In this document: positions 10,600 through 20,749 of the stretch, piece after piece
How positions within the stretch are numbered: position 1 is the stretch's first letter
How the letters are laid out: each line of letters opens with the position of its first letter
Origin: Populus alba
Taxonomy: Eukaryota > Streptophyta > Magnoliopsida > Malpighiales > Salicaceae
Direction of reading: 5' to 3'
Assembly: GCF_005239225.2 (NCBI RefSeq)
Contig: NC_133298.1
Span: forward strand, 372,001-436,000
Length of the DNA: 64,000 bases
Position numbers and translations under genes: made by a program
The notes under the pieces: model-generated
What the model was told of the DNA's origin: nothing
What the model saw: the letters and a program-made list of their open reading frames with translations, nothing else
Database searches by the model: none

Positions 10600-13500
10600 T
10601 AGAACATGTAATTAGTTCTACTGAACATCCTAACCAAAGTTCCGCGAAGAAAAATGAAAACCTGATATTCTATATGTTTGCTGGCGGCCATGCATTACAG
10701 GAATTCTTTGAAAGTTTGATTGCTGAAATATTGTCACAATAAACTTTTGTTGAAGTGTGTTGTGTCTGATTTAGGCTCTTCAAAATTCTGTTTATCCATA
10801 CGACTTGACATGCACTTGAGGCTGCTGCTATGAATTCTGCTTCGGTGGTGGATAAGGAGACAACTGGTTGTTTCTTTGATGACCAAGAAATAGCTCCTGA
10901 GCCCATAAAGAAAACATAACCCGAAGTGCTTCTTCTATCATCTTGGTCAGCCGGCATAGTCGCTGTCCGTGTATCAAAAAAACTCTGTATTTCCTCCCTT
11001 TTTGTAAAATATCCAAAATTGGTTGTACCTTTGATATATCTCAAGATCCGTTTGGCTGGCTAACAAGTGGCTTTCAGTAGGACTTTCCATATATCAGACT
11101 GATCAAGCTAACAATAAAACATCAAATCTGGATAACGCGTAGCAGTTAAATACATGAGGCTCCCAACTATTTGTTTATAGAGAGTACTGTCAACTTTAAC
11201 ACCACCTCATCTTTTGTAAGCTTAAAACCAGGAACTGCAGGATTGTGTACGGAGTTTGCACTGATCCATTTTAAATCTCTCCAGAATTTTCTTGTGCATA
11301 TTTACGTTGACTAATAAATATGCCATCCGTTCGCTGTAGTACTCAATACCAAGAAAAATCTCATTCTACCAAGATCAGTCATGTCGAAAGCAGTCATCAT
11401 AGAATTCTTAAATTGTGCAAACAACATGTGATCGTTACGCGGTAAAAATGAGATCGTCAACGTAAAGGCACACAATAAGAATTTTACCCTCCACCCAGCA
11501 GTCTTAATAAACAGGTGTGCTCGTATGGGCACTTTGTGAAAACCCTTCTTCCATGAAATAAGTCTCAATCCAACTGTACCAGGCTCGCGGTGCTTGTTTG
11601 AGTCCATATAACGCTTTCTTGAGTCGATAGACTTTGGATTCGTGTCCCTTTTGTTCATAGCCAGGGGGCTGATTAACAAAACTTCCTCATTAATTTCCCC
11701 ATGCAAGAAGGCGGACTTGACGTCAAGTGGTAGATCACCCAATTATTCTGCGCGGCAAGTGCAATACAATTCGGATAGTATCCATAACGGGCAACCGGTG
11801 CAAAAACTTCAGCATAATCAATCCCATATTGCTGACAGTTAACCTTTGGCACTAGCCTTGCTTGTATTTTTGTCCACTTCCCCACTCTCATTGACTTTAG
11901 TCTTAAAGGATCCATTTGACGCCTATACTCTTTCCTCTGATTGGTAATTCGTGAGCTCCCATGTGTCATTCCTTTCTATGGCCTGCATTTCTTGATCCAT
12001 GGCACTCCTCCATTTTTCTTTCACTGCTTCCTCATAGGTCATCAGGATCACTGTCACCAGCATGGCCAAAACATTGTGTTTCCAGGCTCCTCGTCAGAAA
12101 ATTCTTTGTCCCGTAGAGTAATCTTGTAACCAAGCTGGTGGTGTTTCTGATTCGTCCCTGTTTCTCCAAATTAATGCTGCCAGAAATATGTTGCTCGTCA
12201 TCATTTTGCAAAGCACACAAGTCCATCTCCCCTGCTTTTGAAAATCCAGCCCCTGTTCGTCTACAATTTCTCCCAAGTTACTGCACCTGTTCGCGAGGAT
12301 GAGCTCGTGTCATTTTGAAAAATGCAGCCTTTGCATCTGGGCTGATTGACGCGGAGCTGCGTCAATTGCAACTCCAATTTCCTCTTCAGTGTCAAATTTC
12401 AAATTCAATGTCCCCACTGTCAGCCAATTTCCACATTATCATCACAGCAATGTCCCATCAGCGTGACCCTCTGCATGTACGGGCTGAGCAGCTGCAAGTT
12501 CCACATTACCAGTAACAGTGGCTTCGTGTGTGTCCCATTCCAGAGCAGTTCCCAAATCAGTGTTGGAACTGTTATCCCAGCACCATTGTTGATCTTCCTC
12601 AAACACCACATCGCGACTAACAATGATTTTGTTAGTGGCAGGATTAAACAATCTATAAGCTTTAGATTCTTCACTTACCCCAAGCAAAATGCATTTGAAA
12701 CTTTTTGCATCAAGCTTCACACGTCTGCTGTCTGGCACATGCACATGGGAAATGCAGCCAAAAATTCAAAAGTGATCAACCGAAGGTTTAAGCCCACTCC
12801 ATGCTTCTTCGGGTGTTCTATTTTTTACAGCAAGAGTTGGACACCGATTTAACACATGCACACACCAATTTGCAGCCTCAGCCCAGAAATTGCTAGGAAT
12901 TGATTTTGCGAACAACATGCTTCGCACCATATTCATAATTGTGCGATTTTTCCTTTCCGCAACTCCGTTTTGTTGGGGAGTATATGCAGCAGTTAATTGT
13001 CTATGAATCCCATGAATTTCACAAAAATGTGTGAATTCTTGGGATGTAAATTCCCCCCCACGGTCTGTCCTAACAGAACAGATATAAGCACCTGATTCCT
13101 TCTCAACCCTTGCTTTATAACACTTAAAAATTTCGAAAGCCTCTGATTTTTTCAGCCAAAAATAAATCCACACTTTCTGCTAAAATCATCAATGAACGTA
13201 AGTAGATACCTCTTCTTACTATTGGAGCATGGATTGATTGGGCCGCATATGTCTGAATGGATTAGTTGTAGGAGTTTAGAAGCTCTCCAGCTGCATTCCG
13301 TGGGAAATGGGTCTCGATGCTGTCTTCCTTTCAAGCAGTCTTCACATACTGTTTGAGAGCAAACAAATTTCGGTAACCCCTTCACCATTCCCTTTTGTTG
13401 AAGAAGTTGCAGCCCATTCCAGCTAAGATGCCCATAACGGCAGTGCCAAAGTTTTGATTGATCAATGGTGGCTGATTGAAGGCATTTTTGTGAAGATGTC

Positions 13501-14783
13501 ATGTATGCTCCAAGTCGTTGTTGTCCTTCTGATGTGCACCGAGCATGGACACAAAACATCCTGTTTTGTGTTATCTTGCTTTCGATGATTAAGCCTTTGG
13601 AAGCATGAAAGATTTTACATTTGCCATGCTTAATCAACACTGTCATGCCCTTTTCTTGCAATTGACCAAGACTCAGCAAATTGTTCTTTAAATCTGGCAC
13701 ATAAAAGACTTCTGGAATCACAAAAACAATGCCTCTTACCTCAAACCGAATCCTTCCCTTGCCCTGTACTCCAAGCTTGGAGTTGTTTCCCAGTTTTACT
13801 GATTCTGTGAAGCTATTGTCTAGCTCAGAAAACAATGTTTTGTCTCCACACATATGATTGCTACACCCACTGTCAAGATACCAAGTGTGCTCAGTGTTGA
13901 TCTCTTCATGATCTACAAGTGCCATCAATAGCATCTCTTCCTTTGTTTCTGCATATTTAGCCATGTGATCGTGAGTTCTCTTAGGACACTCCCACTGAAA
14001 ATGACCAAGGTCATGACAGTGGTAGCATTCTATGGCAGATTTGTCAAATCTGCCTTCAATTCTTCCTCCTTCAAATCGTCCTCTGCCTCTTCCTCTCCCA
14101 CGGTAACTGTTTCGTCCACCATTTCTTCCTCCTTGATGTAGCCCGTGACTCACTTGCAAGGCTTGTTCCTCCACAATGCTTCGACTGATCCTCTGTTCGT
14201 GCACTAGAAGAGAGCTTTGAAGTTCATCAATTGACAAAGCATCTAGATCATTAGACTCCTCAATGGAGCATACCACATAATCATACTTAGGAGTCATAGA
14301 TCGTAGAATTTTTTCAATGATAATTACATCTTCCATTTTTTCCCCATGAATTCTCATTTTGTTGGCTATAATGAGAGTTCGGGAGAAATAATCATCCACT
14401 GATTCTCCAATCTTCATGTGCAGCACTTCAAATTCTTTGCGAAGTGCCTGCAATTGAGCTCTTTTCACCCGAGATGTGCCTTGATACTTTCTCTTCAAAG
14501 AATCCCATATGTCCTTTGCAGTATCCTTCTTCAAAATAGTCTCCAGTATTGATCGATCAATAGCCTGGAAGAGGTAGTTTTTTGCTTTGAGGTCCTTCAA
14601 TGTGAGCTCATCAATGGTCTTCTCCCGTAGGTCTTTGTCTTCTGCTGCAGCAGTAATTCCCGTTTCTATCAAGCTCCAATATTCTTTGGAGCGGAGAAAA
14701 TTCTCCATGAGCATACTCCAATGGTCGTAATGACCATCAAATCGCGGAATAGCAGGTTGCACAAAGCTATTCTCGGATGTCAT
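10600..14783 (-). pseudogene. Copia-1 gag-pol polyprotein, frameshifted
   Basis: The first open part (13152-14783, from the ATG at 14783) is 543 residues. It holds a gag domain, a CCHC knuckle (CYHCHDLGHFQWEC), the protease motif LDSG within WYLDSGCSNHMCG, a GAG-pre-integrase region and the start of integrase (HSDICGP, FIDDFSRK). Integrase continues in other frames at 12766-13173 ([17 protein letters not shown]). RT remnants lie at about 11300-11970, including VFAPVAR and a YVDD box near 11448. RNase H is at about 10670-11044 (STTEAEF, YCDNISAIKL). The breaks are mostly single-base indels in a zone where the LTRs also differ by indels, so some may be sequence error. Confidence 0.9.
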
Positions 14784-14981
14784 AATTGTTGTTTCTTCTT
14801 GCTGAAAAAATCTGGGAATGATGGGTTCCTCACAGTGTTCCTACTCTCTGTGTTTCACTCGATCCTCACTCCTTACAGTGTTTCTCTCCTCTCTATTTTC
14901 CTTAACTAATTGCGTGTTTCCTCACTCTCTCAGTTTTCACTCCTCTCAGTGTTTAGTCTTCTTCTCTAGCCCCTCACGTGT

Positions 14982-14993
14982 GCTCTGATACCA
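14982..14993 (-). other. Primer-binding site of Copia-1 (initiator Met tRNA type)
   Basis: On the minus strand this reads TGGTATCAGAGC, two bases after the 5' LTR. It is the standard plant copia primer site complementary to initiator tRNA-Met. Confidence 0.9.
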
Positions 14994-14995
14994 TA

Positions 14996-15231
14996 TGTTG
15001 CAGATAGTAAGAGACTGACAAAGAAGATGATTTTATTAAGCTGTAGCCTTGGCTATTAATAGCCTTACACCGTGATAAAGAATGAATAACAAAACCCACG
15101 ATTTTACAGGAAACCAAACGTGGTCAAACAAAGCAAATTACGTGTCCCTCAAACAGAGGAGGAATTATTCAACATGACTAAAAACAATCCTAAGACTTAG
15201 GAACAAGCTGGAATATTTCAACATTTTATCA
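14996..15231 (-). repeat. 5' LTR of Copia-1 (236 bp)
   Basis: It begins TGTTGCAG and ends TTTATCA on the plus strand, followed by target duplication AATAG at 15232-15236. It is the upstream LTR in minus orientation, next to the primer site. Confidence 0.9.
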
Positions 15232-15565
15232 AATAGCAGTGTTGGAGAATTATAAGGAAAAGACGGTTTTGATAATTAATGGATTACTTGATCATTGGTA
15301 TTAGAAAAAAAAAGATAAAAGAAAATGTAACTAGAAGTTGTAATATGCCTGAATAAAATAAGAAGAACCAGAGGAAGATATTACAAAGTTAAAACTATTT
15401 TATTTGAAATTGAAAATTCAAGAAAGTTTCTCTCTCTAGTTTATTTAATTTTCTCTCAAGGAAATTCAAAACTAACAAATATCCATCGGAGGAAATAGAC
15501 TCAAACACCAATAGATCAAATTGTACACGGAAATATTGAAGAGATGAAGCATTTGCAGTAATGAT

Positions 15566-17269
15566 TTACATGGGAGGGTATCTTGTATAATAGGTCTGAG
15601 TGGCAGTAAGTGCCAATCCGAAAGATGCAGCAAGAACTGTAATAATGGTCCAGGGATTACTAAAATAAGTTACCTTCCACTCATACACCCATCTTTTCAC
15701 TGTGCTCTCACACTGCTTATTAATTTTTATTTTGATATCATTATAAGCAGCAGTATCATGTGTCATTGATTTTCCCATATCATTGAAGAGATTTGCGACT
15801 TTCTGGTCGGCTCCGAGATAATTGATAATTATGCCATTAGACCGCAGCTCCTTCACATCTTTAGCATCGTCAATCAAAGAATCCATGAAGCATATGTATG
15901 AACTGACCCAAAGTTGATCAAGAGCAGCAGATGTTTCATAGGCCACCAAGTTTAAGAACAGGGACTTGGTTGACTCATCTATGATAATTGGAGGAACTTT
16001 CAGTGTTCCCGAGAAAATTGATGACTTGAATTTGACATCGGTGATAGCACCAGTCCATCTCGGCCAGAAAAGGATTCCCACCTTTTTAAGACTCTTGGCA
16101 GAATAATACAAGCAATGACCCCGACTTCCTTTCGCGGCCTTTTTATGGTTGCTTTTGGAATAGTGATACATGGATTTGTAATATAAAAGTTCAAGGAGAT
16201 GGGCAGGCAGACGCTCATCATCTGTTTTCCCTGACTTCTCCTTTCTAGTTGGTGGTGGATGGGCAGGCTGAGGCTCATCATCTCTTGTCCCTGACTTCTC
16301 CTCTCTAGGTGGTGGTGGTGACCAATCCAAAGACACACTCTGTTCTCTTAGCAAGTGTGTTGCCCAATGATTTCTCAAGCAATACCATAAACAAACACAA
16401 CAACAAGCGATTACAAAATATAAAGGAAGTATGATTGGGGTCATAACCAACCCTAATGCAGTTAAGGCTACCCGAATCCATTTTGGAATTGGTTTACTGG
16501 ACGAGCGGATATGAAGAGAGATAAAATTATTGATGATTTCATTTGAATCACTTAGATTATCCCCATACCTCTTTGTCCTCAATGAATGCAAGACTGCAAA
16601 AGGAAGTTGGTTCTCCAATAATAACAAGTCTCGTTTCACGTGAAAAATTTGTTGATCTGACATCTTCAACTCTTCATTTTCACCATTCAGACAGTGCATG
16701 AATTGTAGAATGAAGCAGCCATCAATAAACATCATCTTGTTGAATTCCTCATCATTGAAGTGTTCTGTTAAGCTCTTACAGTAGCATCCCCTCGCATTTT
16801 GTAGCACCTCTTTTACCTCGAGGTAGAAGTCTTTTATCTTTGTTCCCCCATTGTTGACAAACTTCAACATCATTGGAACCTTGAGTCTCTCCACTTGTTT
16901 CAGCTTCGCCTCACGATCTGAATAGTGATGAGGACCAATTGAGACCGCCAAGGGACTGTAACATTCTTCGTTTATCTTCTTAAGGTTAACTGGAACCTTA
17001 GGAATGCAAGGTTCTTCCGTTCGATTGTTTTCGGACTCAGTGTTCTCTTCGGTTATTTTGCTAAGCCACAGAGGAAGTGAAACTTCTTCTTTGTCTTTTA
17101 TAGCACTTCCTTGTATTTCACCTATTGCAACATCTGAGATCCTTTCCCCTTGCAGTTGATTGATTTCATTACTTTCAGCCCCGTCTGCTGGTCTCCAACC
17201 GTCACCTCCCATATGTGAAGCAGGTGAACTCGAGTCTATCCTTATATCAGTTAGATGCGTATTAGCCAT
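15566..17269 (-). CDS. DUF247 family protein (DUF247-1), apparently intact
   Basis: A 567-residue protein of the plant-specific DUF247 family (PF03140), whose biochemical function is unknown. Family hallmarks are the N-terminal CIPKVP..NEECYSPLAVSIGPHH region, the MMFIDGCFILQFMH block, LLLLENQLPFAVL, HLLELL, and the C-terminal YICFMDSLID and YLGADQKVANLFND blocks. The protein ends in a hydrophobic segment (WTIITVLAASFGLALTA), the usual C-terminal membrane anchor. Two features are unusual: a second strongly hydrophobic stretch at about residues 263-295, and a Pro/charged linker at about 318-357 made of a duplicated 20-residue unit. I chose the ATG at 17269 because the frame further upstream starts only with TTG. 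Length fits the family. The plus-strand neighbourhood is otherwise repeats. Confidence 0.88.
   Translation of the reverse strand: MANTHLTDIRIDSSSPASHMGGDGWRPADGAESNEINQLQGERISDVAIGEIQGSAIKDKEEVSLPLWLSKITEENTESENNRTEEPCIPKVPVNLKKINEECYSPLAVSIGPHHYSDREAKLKQVERLKVPMMLKFVNNGGTKIKDFYLEVKEVLQNARGCYCKSLTEHFNDEEFNKMMFIDGCFILQFMHCLNGENEELKMSDQQIFHVKRDLLLLENQLPFAVLHSLRTKRYGDNLSDSNEIINNFISLHIRSSSKPIPKWIRVALTALGLVMTPIILPLYFVIACCCVCLWYCLRNHWATHLLREQSVSLDWSPPPPREEKSGTRDDEPQPAHPPPTRKEKSGKTDDERLPAHLLELLYYKSMYHYSKSNHKKAAKGSRGHCLYYSAKSLKKVGILFWPRWTGAITDVKFKSSIFSGTLKVPPIIIDESTKSLFLNLVAYETSAALDQLWVSSYICFMDSLIDDAKDVKELRSNGIIINYLGADQKVANLFNDMGKSMTHDTAAYNDIKIKINKQCESTVKRWVYEWKVTYFSNPWTIITVLAASFGLALTATQTYYTRYPPM
16199..16318 (-). 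repeat. Two tandem 60-bp units inside DUF247-1
   Basis: Units 16199-16258 and 16259-16318 are about 85-90 percent identical by eye and encode successive 20-residue segments of the pattern PPP..R.EKSG..DDE...AH. The duplication is in frame. It lies between the mid-protein hydrophobic stretch and the HLLELL block, a region that is normally a variable loop in DUF247 proteins. Confidence 0.85.
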
Positions 17270-17324
17270 TGCTGTAGCAGAAGCTATTATGTGGCGATGG
17301 AGGCTCAATCAACAGTGATAATAG

Positions 17325-17409
17325 CTGAAAAAAATCATTAGAAAAACATTATCAAGTAGGAGAAAAAAGTATACCGAAACGCAGATAAGAAAGCTTGTTT
17401 TGAACTCAC
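17325..17409 (-). other. 5'UTR intron of DUF247-1 (predicted)
   Basis: On the minus strand a donor CTTTG/GTGAGTT falls at 17410/17409. A T-rich tract ending TTTTTTCAG gives the acceptor at 17325. This yields an 85-base intron about 55 bases upstream of the ATG at 17269. The same donor and acceptor are preserved in the paralogous fragment at 19230-19861. A single 5'UTR intron is common in this family. Confidence 0.6.
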
Positions 17410-17699
17410 CAAAGACCAGGTTTCAGTTCCTGATGAAATCCTCCTGTATTGTTGTATTGTTCTTTATAACCATTCAAAATATGCGCCTTTTATCAATTAG
17501 CTTTAATAGTATATTTAAAAAATTATTTTAATTTAAAAATTTAAACTATCAAATAAAATTTTAAAAATAATTTTAGATTATTATTTAATAGACCTTAAAA
17601 TATATTTTATATTACTTTTTTTTTAACAATTTGTAAGTTGGGACTTCCTTTTTCATCTGAACCATTATCATGGACATAATAAAAATGATGTGGATTTTT

Positions 17700-19229
17700 T
17701 AGCAGTCATATTCATAAACCAAATTGATAAGTCTAAATCTAAGAAGTTTAGAAAAATCCAACGAGCTTGATAATAGAAATAAATATAATTTTTAATGTAA
17801 TTATTGGTTTAAGCTTGATAATAGAGCATACGTTTTCATGTACAAATTAGATTGATTTTTTTTTTCTTGTTATTTTTCAGATTCTTTTTTAATTAGTTTG
17901 AAAATCTTATTTAATTAGAATTTTATTAGTTAGGTAGGTTTAGTTTTTCTATTTGAATATTTTTTGTATGCTATTTACATTAAAATTATTGACATTCAGA
18001 ATTTATTAAATCAATGTTTTTATATAGTTTAGTTATAATTTTAAGTTCTGTGAGAATTGTTTTTCTTGCTTTTTGCTATATACTGCAACAATAAATTAAG
18101 TACGAAACTAAATATCGGAATCAATATAAAATTATGATTTTGAGTAGACAACATATTACTAGTGTTTTCCTGCCATAGTGGAAAGATTTTAAAGCGAAGA
18201 AAAGTCTTGCAATTATTTTAATTAGAAAAAAATTATCCATGCTTTCGAGCTTTCTATTATTCAACGAAGTTGCAGCATTTAGAAACTTGTATGTGTTAGA
18301 TTCAGGTAAAAACACACATGTGATCCTCCAACTTCTGGATTTTTAATTAATCTTGTCCTTCTACTGAAGTTTGATGTAGTTTTTTTGGATGAGCTAAAAT
18401 TTGATTTAGTTAAATAATTTTCATAGTCCCTATTTTTTTTTAATTTTGTCAATCCAGTCCCTCATCAATTTAGTTTGTTAACATGAGCTTTGTAGTTCTC
18501 CAAATTTCAGCTAAAGACTAATCGTGATAAATTGAATAAAAAACTGAGATTAATTATATTTATTTAAATAAAAATATTAAAACCATAATTGAGAAAGAAA
18601 AATGAAGACCGAATGCAATTGAAGAAAAATAAATATTTTTTTTGGTTATATTCTTATAGTTTGGTTGTTTGACAAATATCACATCAACTTTTCTTTCTCA
18701 ATTCGATTTGATTCTAGTTTTTTCCTTAAATAAACATAATTTAATCTCAATTTTGTTTATAGTAATGATTAATCTGAAAGTGACATGTGGACAGTAAAAA
18801 ATTGTTTATGTTTGCTGTTCAGTTACTTTAATAGCATAACAAGTGAAATGAATGAGAGGTATAAAGTTGTACGTAGCCTTGTTCCACTTTCCAAAATGCA
18901 AAACTAAAGACAAAAAGAAAAAGAAAAAGGAACACAAGAAGAAATTAATTTGTACGGAAATGAGATTTGATCTGTATTCTCTGAAATCTTGAAGAATAAA
19001 ACCAACAGAGGAAATCTGGATTCTTTAGTTTGCTTTAATTTGTATGCTCTAATCTTTACAAAAAGTTATTTATGCCTGCCAATGTCCCATATATTCATTT
19101 TGCTTGTTAAATAGCTCTGCTCGCTAAATTTCTTTTTCACCTATTAACCAATTTTAAGCAACAATTTCCGTTTTTAATTAGTTAATTATGAGACTTTCTT
19201 ATCACAATATGTAATGAAGCTTCCATATG
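17700..19229. other. Intergenic DNA upstream of DUF247-1
   Basis: No gene is seen. About 18640-18860 is paralogous to about 24990-25200 (shared TCTCAATTCGAT and AAATAAACATAATTTAATCT). About 18310-18560 has the A/T-rich pattern of an unclassified dispersed repeat, without definable ends. Confidence 0.5.
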
Positions 19230-19861
19230 TGAAGCTTCCACAGAGGAAGTGAACCTTCATCCTCGTTGATTATAACACTTTCTTGTGTTTCACCTATTGC
19301 AACATCTGAGATCCTTTCCCCTTGCAGTTGATTGATTTCATTACTTTCAGCCCCGTCTGCTGGTCTCCAACCGTCACCTCCCATATGTGATCGAAGCAGG
19401 TGAACTCGAGTCTATCCTTGTATCAGTTAGATGCGTATTAGCCATTGTTGTAGCAGAAGCTATTATGTGGCGATGGAGGCTCAATCAACAGTGATAATAG
19501 CTGACAAAAATCATTAGAAAAACATTATGAAGTAGGAGAACAAAATATACCGCGAAACGTAGATAAGAAAGCTTGTTTTGAACTCACCAAAGACCAGGTT
19601 TCAGTTCCTGATAAAATCCTCCTGTATTGTTCTTTATAACCATTCAAAATATGCACCTTTTATCTGTTAGCTCTAATATTATATAAAAAAAATTATTTAA
19701 TTTAAATTTTTAAATTTTTAAATAAAATCTTAAAAATAATTTTATATTATTCTCTAACATATCCTAAAATATAGTTTATATTATTTTTAAAAAAACTTAT
19801 AACTTAGGACTTACTTTTTCATCTAAACCATTATCATGGACAACATAAAAATGATGTGGAT
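19230..19861 (-). pseudogene. Duplicated 5' end, 5'UTR intron and promoter of DUF247-1
   Basis: This segment matches 17085-17699: the first about 55 codons of DUF247-1, its 5'UTR, the intron with both splice sites, and about 290 bp of promoter. Homology stops abruptly at the codons for SLPLW (about 19230), after which the sequence is unrelated. A 4-bp insertion near 19390 shifts the frame between the start codon and the downstream part, so no DUF247 domain can be made. It is a truncated duplicate, but its promoter-equivalent region is largely preserved. Confidence 0.85.
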
Positions 19862-20492
19862 TTTGTTGATAGGATTAATTTAACAATCAAATATTACAAA
19901 TCAGAAAAACTAGAAATCAAAATAAGTTTAGAAAAATATTTGATATATTTTTATTTTTAGTTTTCCATCGTTAAACATGATTGGTATTGTATATTTATAT
20001 ATACAAGTTCCATGCAAAATAGAAATAACATAGTGAATTGATTCAAATAATTATTTATAAACTATCCAGACATTGTTGACGTGGCATCTATATTTAAACA
20101 TTTTTCAAATCATAAACAACCTAAAACAAAGGCAGAGCCAAACCTATTAAACCATATTCAGATTACAACTACAAATTCCAAAACCGACACTAAAACCAAC
20201 TCTACCTAAAATCCTGACCTTCCAATTGCCGTACCTGGAATCAAACTTAATGACTAGAATTATAAACCATGGTCACCAATCATGGAACTATTTTTTTAAA
20301 AAATAATCGTGTAATTAAAAATAAAGTTAGAGAATCATTAAACTAAAGGAAATCTTGAAAGAAAGAAAAAACACAAGTGTGTTTATATAAGAGAAAAGAG
20401 TAAAAAAAAAAAAACCCAATTCCAAACATAACACAAAGTACAAAGTATCAAGTTGAAAGATATCGAAAACATTTCTAATCCAAATAAGGATA
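19862..20492. other. Intergenic DNA and left part of block B
   Basis: No gene is seen. From about 20270 it parallels block A at 2150-2590 but lacks the MITE-like insertion present there. It ends at the Copia-2 insertion site. Confidence 0.6.
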
Positions 20493-20497
20493 CCATC

Positions 20498-20705
20498 TAT
20501 AAGGAAATCACCATCACCTCAGCTCATTCCATAATCTCAGGTCATCAGTGATTTACTTCCATGTATAGCACCTTAATTCTTGCAGTCTTGTTTATGATTG
20601 TATATTCGTTCATTACGCTATTCCCTTAACAGTCATAGGAATTGTATTATATATAGACAGTATTGCAATGGAATAATATCAATTCATTCTGTAATAATCC
20701 TTTTA
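20498..20705 (+). repeat. 5' LTR of Copia-2 (208 bp)
   Basis: It begins TATAAGGAAATC and ends AATCCTTTTA, immediately followed by the primer site. A TATATATAG motif near 20650 is a plausible TATA box. It appears identical to the 3' LTR. Confidence 0.95.
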
Positions 20706-20717
20706 TGGTATCAAAGC
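20706..20717 (+). other. Primer-binding site of Copia-2
   Basis: TGGTATCAAAGC directly follows the LTR. It is the initiator tRNA-Met site with one change (A for G) from the usual TGGTATCAGAGC. Confidence 0.85.
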
Positions 20718-20749
20718 TTTCTTCTCCCACGAGATTAGAAACGTTCACC

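Larger units (their letters stand above)
10226..15236 (-). mobile_element. Ty1/copia LTR retrotransposon, damaged (Copia-1)
   Basis: LTRs at 10231-10468 and 14996-15231 begin TGTTGCAG and end TTTATCA on the plus strand. They are flanked by the target duplication AATAG (10226-10230, 15232-15236). The primer site beside the right LTR and the coding direction show that the element runs on the minus strand. Domain order is gag, protease, integrase, RT, RNase H, which is the copia order. Domains are complete in outline but interrupted by frameshifts. Confidence 0.92.

Noticed and set aside
15566..17308. Longer 580-codon version of DUF247-1
   Set aside because: The first 13 codons start at TTG; the first ATG is at 17269, downstream of a predicted 5'UTR intron.
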